Source: Hypsibius dujardini (taxonomy: Eukaryota > Tardigrada > Eutardigrada > Parachela > Hypsibiidae). From it: 21,794 nt of DNA. A model generated the notes under the pieces. The model did not search any database, was not told where the DNA came from, and worked only from the letters and a program-made list of their open reading frames with translations. This document shows positions 10,101 through 18,534 of the stretch, one piece after another (the first letter of the stretch is position 1; every line of letters begins with the position of its first letter). The stretch is from contig LRSR01011512.1 of the NCBI GenBank assembly GCA_001579985.1, positions 1-21,794 of the forward strand, given 5' to 3'. Both the position numbers and the translations under genes were made by a program.

Positions 10101-10481
10101 GCTTTGGCTGTTTGTGTGTTTGCAGATTTGTCCCTTTCCCTATGATCTCGTGAGGGAGGAATTGGCAAAGTTCCCCGCTGCCGAGGTCGTGTGGGTGCAG
10201 GAGGAGCACCAGAACCGAGGTGCCTGGCAGTACGTGCAGCCTCGCGTCAACAATCTGCTGCGACTTCACATGGCGGATCCCCGTCAGATCCGGTGAGGAA
10301 GAGACGTGAAAAATTAAACAAAGAAACATTGCATGGCAAATAAAGGAGATTTCGTTTTGTTGTTAGATATATCGGAAGGATAGCGTCCGCGTCACCCGCG
10401 ACTGGCAACAAGAACCAGCATCTCAAGGAGCAGGCAGCCGTGTTGAGTGCCACCATGGATATTCCCAATCAAATCGGTTAG
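3611..10481 (+). CDS. OGDH: 2-oxoglutarate dehydrogenase E1, mitochondrial (14 coding exons)
   Basis: E1 of the 2-oxoglutarate dehydrogenase complex: ThDP-dependent decarboxylation of 2-oxoglutarate and succinyl transfer to the E2 lipoyl group, in the mitochondrial matrix (TCA cycle). Exons: 3611-3817, 3904-4065, 4335-4434, 4521-4776, 5583-6014, 6096-6207, 6598-6777, 6870-7022, 7381-7603, 7683-7833, 8280-8580, 9480-9926, 10126-10292, 10367-10481. All junctions are GT-AG and phase-consistent, giving 1001 aa (animal OGDH is about 1020). Residues 1-38 are Arg/Ser-rich and acid-free, like a mitochondrial presequence. The N-terminal OGDH motif ([20 protein letters not shown]) separates it from DHTKD1. 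Other landmarks: MPHRGRLN (288-295), ThDP/Mg site [10 protein letters not shown] (387-396) with NNQ (421-423), [16 protein letters not shown] ending at 663, EAQFGDF (719-725), HGHEGMGPEH (756-765), and C-terminal ATGNKNQHL. The segment after GPEH reads [10 protein letters not shown] where relatives have SSARxERFLQ. The ATG at 3611 was chosen for the presequence. Confidence 0.96.
4095..4249. repeat. 57-bp tandem repeat in OGDH intron 2
   Basis: About 2.7 copies with a 57-bp period start at 4095, 4152 and 4209. Each begins TTGATTGATG(A/T)ATTGATTGG and contains TTAAACAG(T/A) and ATCTGCTTTGG words. Copies differ by only a few substitutions, so the expansion looks recent. It fills most of the 269-nt intron (4066-4334). 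Confidence 0.9.
4925..5490. repeat. (CTGT)n-type repeat filling OGDH intron 4
   Basis: A degenerate CTGT/CTGC/CTAT tetranucleotide array lies in the sense orientation within the intron at 4777-5582. Open frames through it give cysteine-, leucine- and serine-rich periodic peptides that are artefacts of the repeat. The same motif appears in the opposite orientation (CAGA) in introns 6 and 8. Confidence 0.92.
6260..6575. repeat. (CAGA)n-type repeat in OGDH intron 6
   Basis: A CAGG/CAGA/TAGG tetranucleotide array includes a nearly pure (ACAG)n run at about 6484-6552. It lies within the intron 6208-6597. It is the reverse complement of the intron 4 array. Confidence 0.95.
7025..7300. repeat. (CAGA)n-type repeat in OGDH intron 8
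   Basis: The array starts immediately after the exon 8 donor (GAT|GTGAGT at 7022/7023) and consists of CAGACAGA and CACAGACACAGA words, with a pure run near 7115-7155. The donor itself merges into the repeat (GTGAGTCAGACAGAC). Confidence 0.95.
7866..8180. repeat. Palindrome-bearing minisatellite in OGDH intron 10
   Basis: Units of about 40-57 bp are built around the palindrome CGTGGAATTCCACG, followed by TTCCATTCCACGGACCCAT and a T-rich stretch ATTTTTA. About four to five copies lie between 7988 and 8178. A related start, GTGGAATTCCATGGAATCAT, appears at 7871, and a direct duplication of TGGGTGGGCGCCCC lies at about 7917-7950. The units read open across several frames, but these are intronic. 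Confidence 0.88.
8645..8765. repeat. AT-rich 12-bp tandem repeat in OGDH intron 11
   Basis: Repeated AAATTTATTCA/AAATTAATTCC words have a period of about 11-12 bp. The rest of this 899-nt intron (8581-9479), the longest in the gene, shows no coding segment or other recognisable feature. Confidence 0.85.
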
Positions 10482-10690
10482 ACCGAGCGTCTTCGTGCAG
10501 CAACAGCCCAGTGATCTGCCTACATCTCATCCCGTTCTTCGATCGCCTGCGACTGACCATAAGAACCAGCATCTCGAGGAGCAGGCAGCGGTGTTGAGCG
10601 CCGCCATGGACATTCCCAGTCAAATCGGTTAGAACGAGCGTCTTCGTGCAGCAACAACCACATCCCATCCCGTTCTTCCCTTTTCATCCC
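10388..10690. repeat. 151-bp tandem duplication spanning the OGDH stop codon
   Basis: Two units share GCGACTG..., AAGAACCAGCATCTC, GAGCAGGCAGC, ATTCCCA, CAAATCGGTTAGA and the flank CGAGCGTCTTCGTGCAGCAA. The flank even repeats CATCCCGTTCTTC, so the duplication runs past the stop into the following low-complexity tract. Confidence 0.88.
10512..10632 (+). CDS. Duplicated, frame-intact alternative last exon of OGDH
   Basis: A tandem copy of the end of exon 14 and its downstream flank is offset by 151 bp (stops at 10479-10481 and 10630-10632). The copy reads [20 protein letters not shown] then AMDIPSQIG and stop, against the main exon's [20 protein letters not shown] then [15 protein letters not shown] acceptor ending at 10511 would join to exon 13 in the correct phase (exon 13 ends after two codon bases, completed by T at 10512), adding RDLPTSHPVLR before the shared tail. 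The copy has no stop or frameshift. It could be a mutually exclusive terminal exon, or simply untranslated duplicated 3' UTR, because no poly(A) hexamer separates the two copies. Confidence 0.45.
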
Positions 10691-10850
10691 GCCCTTCCCT
10701 TTTCATCCCGTTCTCCCATTTTCATCTCGTTCTCCCATTTTCATTCCGCCCTTCCCGTTTTCATCCCGCTCTTCCCGTTTTCATCCCGCCCTTCCCGTTT
10801 TCATCCCGCTCTTCCCGTTTTCATCCCGCTCTTCCCGTTTTCATTGCTCT
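10665..10850. repeat. 20-21-bp minisatellite in OGDH 3' region
   Basis: Units of about 20-21 bp, TTTTCATCCCGCTCTTCCCG with minor variants, repeat about eight times. The unit seems to have grown from the CATCCCGTTCTTC flank of the duplicated exon. It is probably transcribed as part of the OGDH 3' UTR. Confidence 0.9.
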
Positions 10851-11137
10851 TATTGCGGCCACATACAGCGTTGTCTCCTTGTAGGACCACTTTATATATT
10901 TTTTTCCGGTCTGAAAGAACTATGCCATTGTCTTGCGTTCGGTGTGGGATGTCATTCCGTTTGAAATTTCAGTTACGTTTTGTATCATTTGAATGATTTC
11001 TGCAGCTTGAGGCACTGAATACCTGGCAGCTGTTTTGTTTTGCGTTTTTCTAATCCCGCTGTTGGGACGGAGATTTGCCTTATATTTTTATAATCTAATT
11101 GAACTTTGAGCTTCCTCCTTACAGTTACTGTAGTCGG

Positions 11138-11143
11138 AATAAA
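11138..11143 (+). terminator. Possible poly(A) signal for OGDH
   Basis: This is the first AATAAA downstream of the OGDH stops, within TCGGAATAAAAGTTCAG. It would give a 3' UTR of about 650-680 nt. A second AATAAA lies at about 11348. The stretch 11150-11670 is AT-rich and shows no coding segment. Confidence 0.45.
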
Positions 11144-11676
11144 AGTTCAGAGTTGATCATTTCGGCTTCGGTAGAATAGAATTAGTGTTGTGGAGATTAA
11201 TTTGAAAGGTGATTTAAGACCGGTCAATTTGAAATAGAATATTTAGAATAGAATGAAATATATTTGATTCTCGGTGAAATGGCTTGTCTCGCAGTTGAAT
11301 AATTATTTCATTTAAATTATGGACTGTAACACCTCAACACCATCTTCAATAAATCGATTGTAATTCGAATAATTCGAATTTAATGTAAAGTTTCTAAAAC
11401 AGCGTTTTTATTTTAACTTGAATCATGCTTGATTTAAATCTAATCGTTTTAGTTTACGGTTACAATAGCTATAGCGGTTGCGTTGTTGCTTGGCGTGGAG
11501 GGAGGGAAGTTCGCTTGACGCTCGACCGTCCGCCCCCAGTCATGAAACGGCCCGAGTGAGAGTGACAGGAACCCTTGCAATGACGGCTGCTAGGCATTTT
11601 CCATGTTAACTGTAGTCGTTCGCATCGCATTCTTCCCATCATTCCATTAAAGAGTCGTATTTTCGAATAATCTCAC

Positions 11677-12003
11677 ATGGTTCCGAAACAAAAATATATT
11701 AAAAGCAGCGTATTCAGCCACTCAGACACGACTCATTATGACGCCGTTTTCTCTACCGCATTACTAGTACTAGACCAGTGGGTAAATCGAATCAGCTGGC
11801 AAAGAGTGAACCGAAACTGCTCGCGCACCCGCCCAACCTCGCTGTTCGTTCCCATGGCTCGCATTCAATTGTGTGAACTTGTCGTGGTGAAATCGAAAAC
11901 TCGTTCAGTGACTCCCGGAGCTGATGTCGGTATCTTTTACCTCTCGTTAGTTCTCCATTTACCACTGCTTCTGGACATTGTTGATAAAATTAAGGTAAGC
12001 TAA
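11677..12003 (+). other. Open frame upstream of the CECR2-like gene; possible 5' exon
   Basis: A 108-codon frame has no recognisable family. It ends at a strong donor, ATTAAG|GTAAGC (11994/11995), in phase 0. A downstream acceptor CTGCAG ending at 12261 is also phase 0 in the CECR2-like frame. So an alternative gene model could start at ATG 11854 (MARIQLCELVVVK...) and splice into RCSAVPNFVHIF, bypassing ATG 12220. Composition gives no strong support either way. Confidence 0.2.
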
Positions 12004-12113
12004 TCGTATTAAACCTAAAACCCGTTTAATCAAGCATCAGCAGTGAGCATTATTAGCGAGCGTAACCAAGGTAGCACTCACGCGGTACACGGTCGTTTTC
12101 TCCTTTTAAAATG

Positions 12114-12219
12114 ACCCGTACTGTACCAGACACCTCGTACTTTACTAGACATCCCGTACTGAACCAGATACCCCGCACTGTACCAGACACCCAGTACTGT
12201 ACCAGATACCCCGTACTGT
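12114..12219. repeat. 20-bp tandem repeat abutting the CECR2-like start
   Basis: About five copies of GTACTGTACCAGACACCCC have a period close to 20 bp, and the last unit runs directly into the ATG at 12220. Each unit has a GTAC palindrome. It is either 5' UTR/promoter sequence or the end of an intron. Confidence 0.9.
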
Positions 12220-14320
12220 ATGGCGTCATTGGGTAAAATCGCTGCCCTAGCAGCACTGCAGCGCTGCTCAGCTGTCCCGAATTTCGTGCACATCTTCAAC
12301 GTCCTTCACGCGGATTACCTCGCGCTGCCGCGGCTGGACATTGACGAGTACGAGTACTCGCTCCTCCCGCCCGACCTCAAGGACCCCGATGACGTCCACG
12401 ACGCCACGGTGCTGCCGGCGATCGTCATCAAGCTCCTCAAGGGCTGCGGGCAGGCCTACGTGCGGGACGACACCTGTTTCGACATCCTGCGGAGTGTGAC
12501 GATGCGCAAGTGGCATCTGTACGCGAACCCGCACCTGCCGTGTCCGTTTGTGACTGCTGTGGAAGCTGCGGCAGTGGAGACGGTGCCAGAGCATAAAGAT
12601 GATGGAGGTGGAAATGGGGGACAAGTAAGCAATCAATCCGCGGATTGTACGATGATGGAGGTGTGTGAACAGCCGGAGTTAACTGATTCGATGGCGACGA
12701 ATGAGCCTGCGGGCACGGCAGTGGTACGGGAACAGACGTTAGGAATAATGATCGAACACGGAATAGGTACCGTTTATGAATTGCACATTTAAAATTATAT
12801 TTTTCTTGCTGTAATTGACGGTGTACCTTACCTGCCTGCCTGCCTGCCTACGAGTCTCTCTACCGATCTACCTGCCTGTCTCTCTGCCTCTCTGCCTGTC
12901 TGCTTTGTTTGCCTGCCTGGTTACCTCCCAGTCTATTCTTCAATTCAAAGGTCTCTGATATCTGTGTCTAAGTCTGCTTCTCTTTAAATTTCTTTGCCTT
13001 TGTTCCTGCCTGCTTTTCCTTCCCGAAGATTGTCTCTTTCACTGCATGCCTGCTTGGATTATTGATCTCCCATTTTTATATCTGCTTGGATTGTCTGTCT
13101 GTCATTGCAGTTACAACTGCATTGTCGTAATGCACAACCAGAAGCTTGAAGAGTGCGGCTTACGTATTCCTATTTCCTTTCTTCGCAGACAACGCCGTCA
13201 TCGACACCGCCGCCGCCGAGCCAGCTTCCCCCGTGCCGGTCCTCCACTTCCAGGTCCTCACACCCGCCCTCAAAGCGGAAATCATGCTGGTCCTCCTCAA
13301 CTCCTGGATGATGGGCCACCTCATCAAGACCAACTTCATCGACAACATCGAGCCGGATCTGCTGCGCGTGATGCCGTGCGGGCACGACCAACGCGGCAAT
13401 AACTTCTACTACTTCTTCGGCACACGCCTCTACAAGGAGTCCAACGTCAAGCACGACCCTCTCACCGGGACCGGCACCTTCGACTGGGACCTGGTGGCTG
13501 CCGATCCGGACGCCTTCCAGACCGTCTTGGCCGGTTTGAAAAAACTCGGCCTCACCACCCGCAGCAAAGCCCTGATCAACCACCTCGAGCACGTAATCCT
13601 GCCCGGTCTGCCGGGCCAGTTCGAGGAGAAGAATCAGGTTTGTGTTGTTTCAATCAAGCTTTTGGATTTAAGTTCAATTTTTATAATACATCACAAATGA
13701 ATTACAGAAACCAACCGGAATTTAAATTAGATTAAACTAAAGATTATTCGTCTCCGATGACCGATTTTAAATTAAATTAAAATTAAAAATAAAATAAAAA
13801 CCCGTATTTTTGGTATTTCAAATTAACATTTAAATTAGTCTAATCAACGTTAAATTAACAGGTGGACCTCCAGCGTCGGCTGGACCATCGTCGTCGCCGG
13901 TCCGCCGCCCTGCAGCAGGCCAAGGAGCGAGCCAAGCTGGAGCGGCAGGAAGCGGCGGCCTTGCGCAGCAGCGCCAAGAGAGCCGCCCGGGTGGATGAGG
14001 AGCGGGACGGTGGGGAGTGGTCCGAATGCTCGAAGCGCCAATCGACAGCGGCGTCGCGGGCGGAGCGGTATCAGCGGAGAACGCGGCTTTTGGGAGCGGA
14101 AGAGCCCTGCTCCGGGGCGGGGCAACTCAGAGAGCACCGGGAACGGAACAGACAGGAACAACGGGGAACGTCGGCCTGCCGCAGAAAGAAGTATGAACAG
14201 GCGGCAGCAGCAACGAGGGCGCCGGAAACGAAAGCAGATTTGATGGAGAAAGCGGACCGGTTGTTGTGGGAGTGGTTAACGCGGCAGGCCGTTCAGTGGC
14301 CGTTGCTAAACAGTACTTGA
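12220..14320 (+). CDS. CECR2-like chromatin protein, DDT-like region, no bromodomain in window
   Basis: Exons 12220-12766, 13189-13637 and 13862-14320 (TGA) join in phase 1 then 0, giving 484 aa. The N-terminal part (AVPNFVHIFNVLHADYLALP, residues 18-37, then VLPAIVIKLLKGCGQ) and exon 2 (LTPALKAEIMLVLLNSWMM..., then NFYYFFGTRLYKE at 254-266) follow the helix pattern and the YWYFYGTRMYKE landmark of vertebrate CECR2, whose N-terminus is a DDT-type domain pairing with SNF2L/SNF2H ATPases in nuclear remodelling complexes. Exon 3 starts a basic, Arg/Glu-rich coiled-coil-like stretch (LQRRLDHRRRRSAALQQAKE), also as in CECR2. Vertebrate CECR2 continues into a bromodomain and a long tail (about 1450-1500 aa). 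Here a stop at 14318-14320 comes first, with a CTGCAG|GTCAGA donor just after it in another frame. The start at 12220 is tentative. The function assignment rests on remembered family sequence. Confidence 0.72.
12825..13110. repeat. (CTGC)n/(CTGT)n repeats in CECR2-like intron 1
   Basis: Degenerate CCTGCCTGCCTG and CTGTCTCTCTGC words lie in the intron 12767-13188. They are less regular than the OGDH intron arrays. Confidence 0.8.
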
Positions 14321-14660
14321 CTGCAGGTCAGACGCCCTCGTCCATTTTCACCCTCATATTTCTTTCTTGGGTGTATGGGTTTTTTCGGCTTATTTTTCGG
14401 CTAAATTTTTTCTTGATCCAGTTTGCTTCCAGACTTTTCTTTTTTGTGTGCCTTTGCAATATCTGTTTTTCTGTTTTCTATTTTTCTGTTCTGTTCCCGT
14501 TTCTCAGCAGAGGGATGAGGTCTACTCTGCGCCGTCTGGCGTAAAATGAACCGCTGCCGCCAGCGCCAACCGATCTTGTCCACTTTGTCGGGAATTTTTT
14601 CGCAAGCTTTCTCAGCTCCTCTCAAATGATATATAGTCAAGTACATTTATAAGACAAACA
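14321..14660 (+). other. 3' flank of CECR2-like gene; no gene seen
   Basis: The sequence is T-rich with short open frames and no family resemblance. No bromodomain-like segment was found in the three plus-strand frames read here. A donor-like CTGCAG|GTCAGA at 14326 leaves open an alternative splice that would bypass the stop at 14318-14320. Confidence 0.5.
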
Positions 14661-14663
14661 GAA

Positions 14664-14704
14664 ATCAGGCAGGCAGGCAGGCAGGCAGACAAACAAACAA
14701 ACAA

Positions 14705-14750
<46 letters not shown>

Positions 14751-14753
14751 GGT

Positions 14754-14789
<36 letters not shown>

Positions 14790-14800
14790 AACAGACGGAA
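14664..14800. repeat. (CAGA)n/(CAAA)n tetranucleotide repeat
   Basis: The tract runs CAGGCAGGCAGG, then ACAAACAAACAA, then nearly pure ACAGACAG, interrupted once by GGTGACAG. The minus-strand frame through it is a cysteine-rich periodic artefact. Confidence 0.95.
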
Positions 14801-15250
14801 TAAGTAGTGGAATGGTCGACTGAAGCGGACCGACGAGCCTAGAAATGGCCTATAAACAGATGGAAAATAGATAACGGTTGGTCTCACTGAAACAGGACGG
14901 ACGCTTGAAGAGCAAACAGTGGAAAGAATGAGGTGTAGGAAAAATTGTTTCTTTTTTCTATTCCGGTTGTCATATTCCATTTTTTTAGGTTGCTTGTAAA
15001 AGCGTTTTTTTAACGCCTGATAGCTTTAAAAAAAAACGTCTTTATGAGCGACTCATGCAAAAAGCGGGTAACTCAAGAAAATGTACATGAAGATGCATTT
15101 GAAGAATTAAAGGATGTTTCCATGACTGTAATTCATGGTATTTCTTTCCCAACTACTGACCTTCAAATAGTGCAAATCTTCGTTGTCAATTATGACCTAT
15201 TGAAGCCCCGTCGCCAGGCCGAACTTTGGATTGAAGACAATCTCCAATTT

Positions 15251-15719
15251 CTATGGTAAAATTGGGACGCAATAATCCACTTCCTTAATTCCTCAGGAGT
15301 TGATGGTCATGCCGGGGCCGACAATATCGAATGCCTGGTAAAAACGACGTTTTAAGAACGCGATGGACATTGTTGTTAGGGAAAAAGTTTTTAATTTCTT
15401 TAATCGCACCTAAAAGGTAGTTTGATAAAAACTAGTTTTTCTGTTAGTTTTTTATTAGTTTTTTATTAGTATTAGGTAGATGAGAAAAAAAATTTGTTTG
15501 ACATCCCAGGCTTGCTGGGAGGACTTACATTGTTGAGCAGTGGCGCGATCAACGTGCTGTCAAACGTGCCGTTGCATTCGGTCGTGCGTACAGCAGATCC
15601 CACCGCGACTCAATGATGAAGTTCGTTCCGATCCGCTGCTTCAGGATGGCCAGCAGCTCCGCCAGGAAACTCGACTCATTTTTGTTGGTCAGCGAATCAG
15701 CCGCAAAATACAACTCATC
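15251..15719 (-). pseudogene. Ionotropic glutamate receptor-like ligand-binding fragment (decayed)
   Basis: Read on the minus strand, exon A (15719-15529) follows a TTTTTTTTCGAG acceptor and encodes SSFLAELLAILKQRIGTNFI... then, after a one-base frame change near 15586, TTECNGTFDSTLIAPLLNN up to an AAT|GTAAGT donor (15528). Exon B starts at 15334 after TTTTTACCAG, in matching phase 0, with AFDIVGPGMTINS, then TGA (15295-15293), then GIKEVDYCVPILP and TAG (15253-15251). Order and spacing fit the S1 lobe of ionotropic glutamate/IR receptors: helix LL..LA.RL.F, then NGTW.G.I..L, then AD..V...TIT.ER..VVDF..P. The stop falls where the conserved ER pair would be. The frameshift and stops suggest a pseudogene. 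A possible earlier S1 strand (TIIPNRPFIRAEV, about 15930-15970) lies in the right order upstream. No channel or S2 part was recognised. Family identity is by eye. Confidence 0.5.
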
Positions 15720-15747
15720 CTCGAAAAAAAAGTACAAACGAGCCGAA

Positions 15748-15893
15748 AATCAATTCGAGCATTGCGCAAAGAAAAGACCCTTCAAATAGCCGCACGAGGC
15801 GCTTACGAAAAAAAGCACATACGACGACCCAAAAATCAATTCAAACATTGCGCAAAGAAAAGACCCTTCAAATAGCCGCCCAAGGCGCTTACC
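15748..15893. repeat. 86-bp tandem duplication inside the receptor-relic intron
   Basis: Two copies share CATTGCGCAAAGAAAAGACC and TTCAAATAGCCGC, at 15760 and 15846. On the minus strand each unit starts at TAAGCGCC and ends in a run of T followed by CG. Copy 1 reads CG|GTAAGCGCC like a splice donor, and copy 2 ends at the CGAG acceptor of the relic's exon A. The duplication therefore appears to lie within an intron of the relic and to have duplicated most of it. Confidence 0.88.
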
Positions 15894-16079
15894 GGTTAAG
15901 TGAGAACCTTCAGCTGAAAAGGTCATTGAAAGGGCCGACTTCCGCTCTGATGAACGGACGGTTCGGGATAATGGTTCGCTCTTGCTCAACGATGGGAGCG
16001 TTGACCAGTCCAATTGGATCCACTGCCGCTAAACTGCCTGCACAACTACCACATTGAAAATCATTCTGAGGAGAACTAT

Positions 16080-17350
16080 TTTTAAGGTTTAAAAAAAATC
16101 CTACGAAATCGGAATGAATTTTGCGATTTTCGTATAACGCTGCGTTACATATGGGCAGGAGGCGGAAGAAAGTTAATAGCTTTTTTTGCGCTTGGATTTC
16201 CCTCATTTCACATACTCACCCACAGGTACCTGATTTTTTGCCGCGCAAAAGAATGTCTTGATCTGGTTTTTTGTGTATTCGAATTCGCAGTTGTGCATTT
16301 TATTCCGCTGCCGTTTTATTTGGAACATTTTTCTGCTCTCTCGGACGGACTTTGCACTGCATTGTGCATACATAACACGACATAGTGCGATCACGGCGGA
16401 TAATCATGTTATGTTCGGTGCTTTTGTTTCTGCGGCGAGGGAATTCGCTTTGGATGCGCACAGAGAGGCCACTTGATTGGGCAAGAACGGAGATTTCCCC
16501 CCCCCCGATCGGGCGTGTTTTTTGTTTGTTTCACAAATACCTGTCCATATATTATGATTTTACATTGGTGCCTCGGGTTGGAAACCACTTCTGCGGCTTT
16601 AGAAAAAAATAAGGAAGAAAAAGACTTCTCGCGCCACGTTGTGTTATGAGTCCGGGCTTGATTGATTGATTTGTCAGCAAGCTTCAGAATATTTTTTTTC
16701 CCGACCAATATTTTCCAGCTGGATCTGTTCGCCGGAGTCCACGATGCTCATTACAAATTAGGAAGGGTAAATATCAGCAGCGCAATTTGAGCTTCTGGTG
16801 ATGTATACAGGGAGGGGTAATAATAAAATAGCTGTAGCCTTCCTTTTTGGGGATTTCAAAACGTAACTGGCTTGAAATGACACTTTCTTTCTTTCTTTTT
16901 TTCTTTCTTTTCCAAGACATCTGGATTCTTAACCACGTATCAGACAGGAGAATTAGATTTCCCGAATTCGCAGCAATCGAGAATAAAAAGGTGCTTTCTC
17001 AGTAGTAAGTAAAGGGGTGCGGTTTCTCCCAACGGAATCGTCCTAACATTAACGAGACAACAGTAATCACACGACCGCAATCCCGTGTTCTACAAACTCC
17101 AATTGTGCAGCTCAGTTGTCTTCCTGTCTATATAACAACCCTTCACTCTCCCCGTTGATTTACCGATCGTGTTACACATACACTTTCTATACATCCCACA
17201 CGCCGTAGAAGACCGCCTAATGAGTCACTCTACATGCACTCTAATCCGCTTCCCATGGGTCCTTTAATTTACGATGTATTGCATAGACAGAACAAGGGCG
17301 ACAAAAAGTTGCACTTTGAACGCGAGTAGGGATTTAAATTACAGTCGACC
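16080..17350. other. Spacer without recognisable gene
   Basis: The segment has mixed composition with short open frames on both strands and no family resemblance. It contains a C8-10 run (about 16497-16506), a TTTC microsatellite (about 16885-16915) and a TATATAA (about 17127), none tied to a gene. It may hold upstream exons of the minus-strand receptor relic that I cannot identify. Confidence 0.5.
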
Positions 17351-17356
17351 CGCGAA

Positions 17357-17470
17357 TTGTCTTCTTCGTCTGTGTCTGTGTCTGTGCCTGTGTCTGTGTC
17401 TGTGCTTGTGTTTGTGTCTGTGTCTGTGCCTGTGTCTGTGCCTGTGTCTTTGTCTGTGTCTGTTTGTGTT
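17357..17470. repeat. (CTGTGT/CTGTGC)n hexanucleotide repeat
   Basis: TCTGTGTCTGTGCCTG repeats are the reverse-complement type of the CAGACA tract at the left edge. Frames through it give SVSVPVSV or RHRHRHRH peptides and are artefacts. Confidence 0.95.
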
Positions 17471-17479
17471 AGCAACGCG

Positions 17480-18440
17480 GAAAAACGCCATTCTGTATTT
17501 AACAGGCTTGACGTCAAATTTCATCCCCTTACCCACACCCTGGCCACAGGGAAAAGTCCGGAAATGACTGGCGGGGGGCGGGGGGGAAGAGTTTCTCCCG
17601 CTTGTCGCGCTTAATTCATTGTCTCTCACTGACATACGCATCCACATTTTGCATTTGTAGTCGGAATTCCCGCAGCCGGAAATAATATCGGCAAGCGTGT
17701 TCGGCTTCTCAATTTTCATCATTCACATACATTATACCCGAACAATCACATTTTCGTTTTTATGACTTCCCAGCCCATCGACACGCATTGTCCCATATTA
17801 ATCTTAATCCCCGTTCAACCGATCTTCATTCTTATCGCAACGAACCAATAGCACACAGAACAATGGTTCGCACACATGATCGAGGAGGCTCATGAAAGAG
17901 AAAGAGAGTGACCGCTTTACCTCTTCCTCATATACATTTATATAATCATAATTTCCATTATATGTATATATAATTATAAATTCCAATATATATATTCATG
18001 TAATTATAAATTCCAATATATATATTTATGTAATAATTCCCGATGCCAGTTCGACGACCTCGCTTCGTGGACCTCAAACGTGTGCAGCAGATTTTCCCTC
18101 ACGTCCTACAATTATCGAACCAAATCGGGCGTCGAGATCGCATCTCTAGGGAGAATGTTGAAAGCAATGGTGCCCCGAGGTCTCAGGACAGAGAGAAACA
18201 AAAACAAATTCCAATAAGGCAACTTTTAAAAACATTAAAAACAAAATAGCACAATAATTTTGTTTACAAGATTTCAGTCACAAAAAAATATCTAAAACAC
18301 CTAACAATCTTTTTTTCCCTCGTCCTCCTAAAAACCTAGCAGGGCAATGCCCGTTTGCCCCCCCTCCCCCCCCCGGCGCGCCTAAAGCCGCATTAAAAGG
18401 CCGGCTTAAGACACTACAAAATTCATCAAGTTGATCAGCG
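17480..18440. other. Spacer without recognisable gene
   Basis: No coding segment is supported. It includes a G-rich run (about 17570-17590), an AT-rich tandem repeat (17941-18035, listed separately) and a C-rich run ending in GGCGCGCC (about 18357-18382). A 68-codon plus-strand frame at 18043-18249 has no recognisable family. Confidence 0.5.
17941..18035. repeat. 30-bp AT-rich tandem repeat
   Basis: Two clear units start at 17971 and 18001 (TAATTATAAATTCCAATATA, then TATATT(C/T)ATG), with a more diverged copy upstream. Confidence 0.85.
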
Positions 18441-18445
18441 CCGGT

Positions 18446-18451
18446 TTTATT
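18446..18451 (-). terminator. Poly(A) signal for the minus-strand neuropeptide-like gene
   Basis: TTTATT on the plus strand is AATAAA on the minus strand, about 84 nt downstream of the TAG at 18537-18535. Its position supports the single-exon 3' end of that gene. Confidence 0.5.
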
Positions 18452-18534
18452 CTGGGAATTCAGCGTATTGTTTTAGCGTTCACACGCGAGAAAAGCCCGG
18501 AAGAAAAAACGGTAAAAAAGAACAGTGAATTAAA

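Noticed and set aside
10646-10996. Plus-strand frame rich in HPALPVF repeats
   Set aside because: It is a translation of the 20-21-bp minisatellite in the OGDH 3' region.
13160-13592. Minus-strand frames opposite CECR2-like exon 2
   Set aside because: They are open because of high GC on the coding strand. The plus-strand frame carries the conserved YFFGTRLYKE landmark.
15044-15259. Plus-strand 71-codon frame MSDSCKKRVTQENVHEDAFE...
   Set aside because: No family is recognised, and it overlaps in antisense the end of the receptor-like relic on the minus strand, which explains part of its open length.
17269-17722. RHRHRHRH and SVSVPVSV frames
   Set aside because: They are produced by the CTGTGT hexanucleotide repeat.
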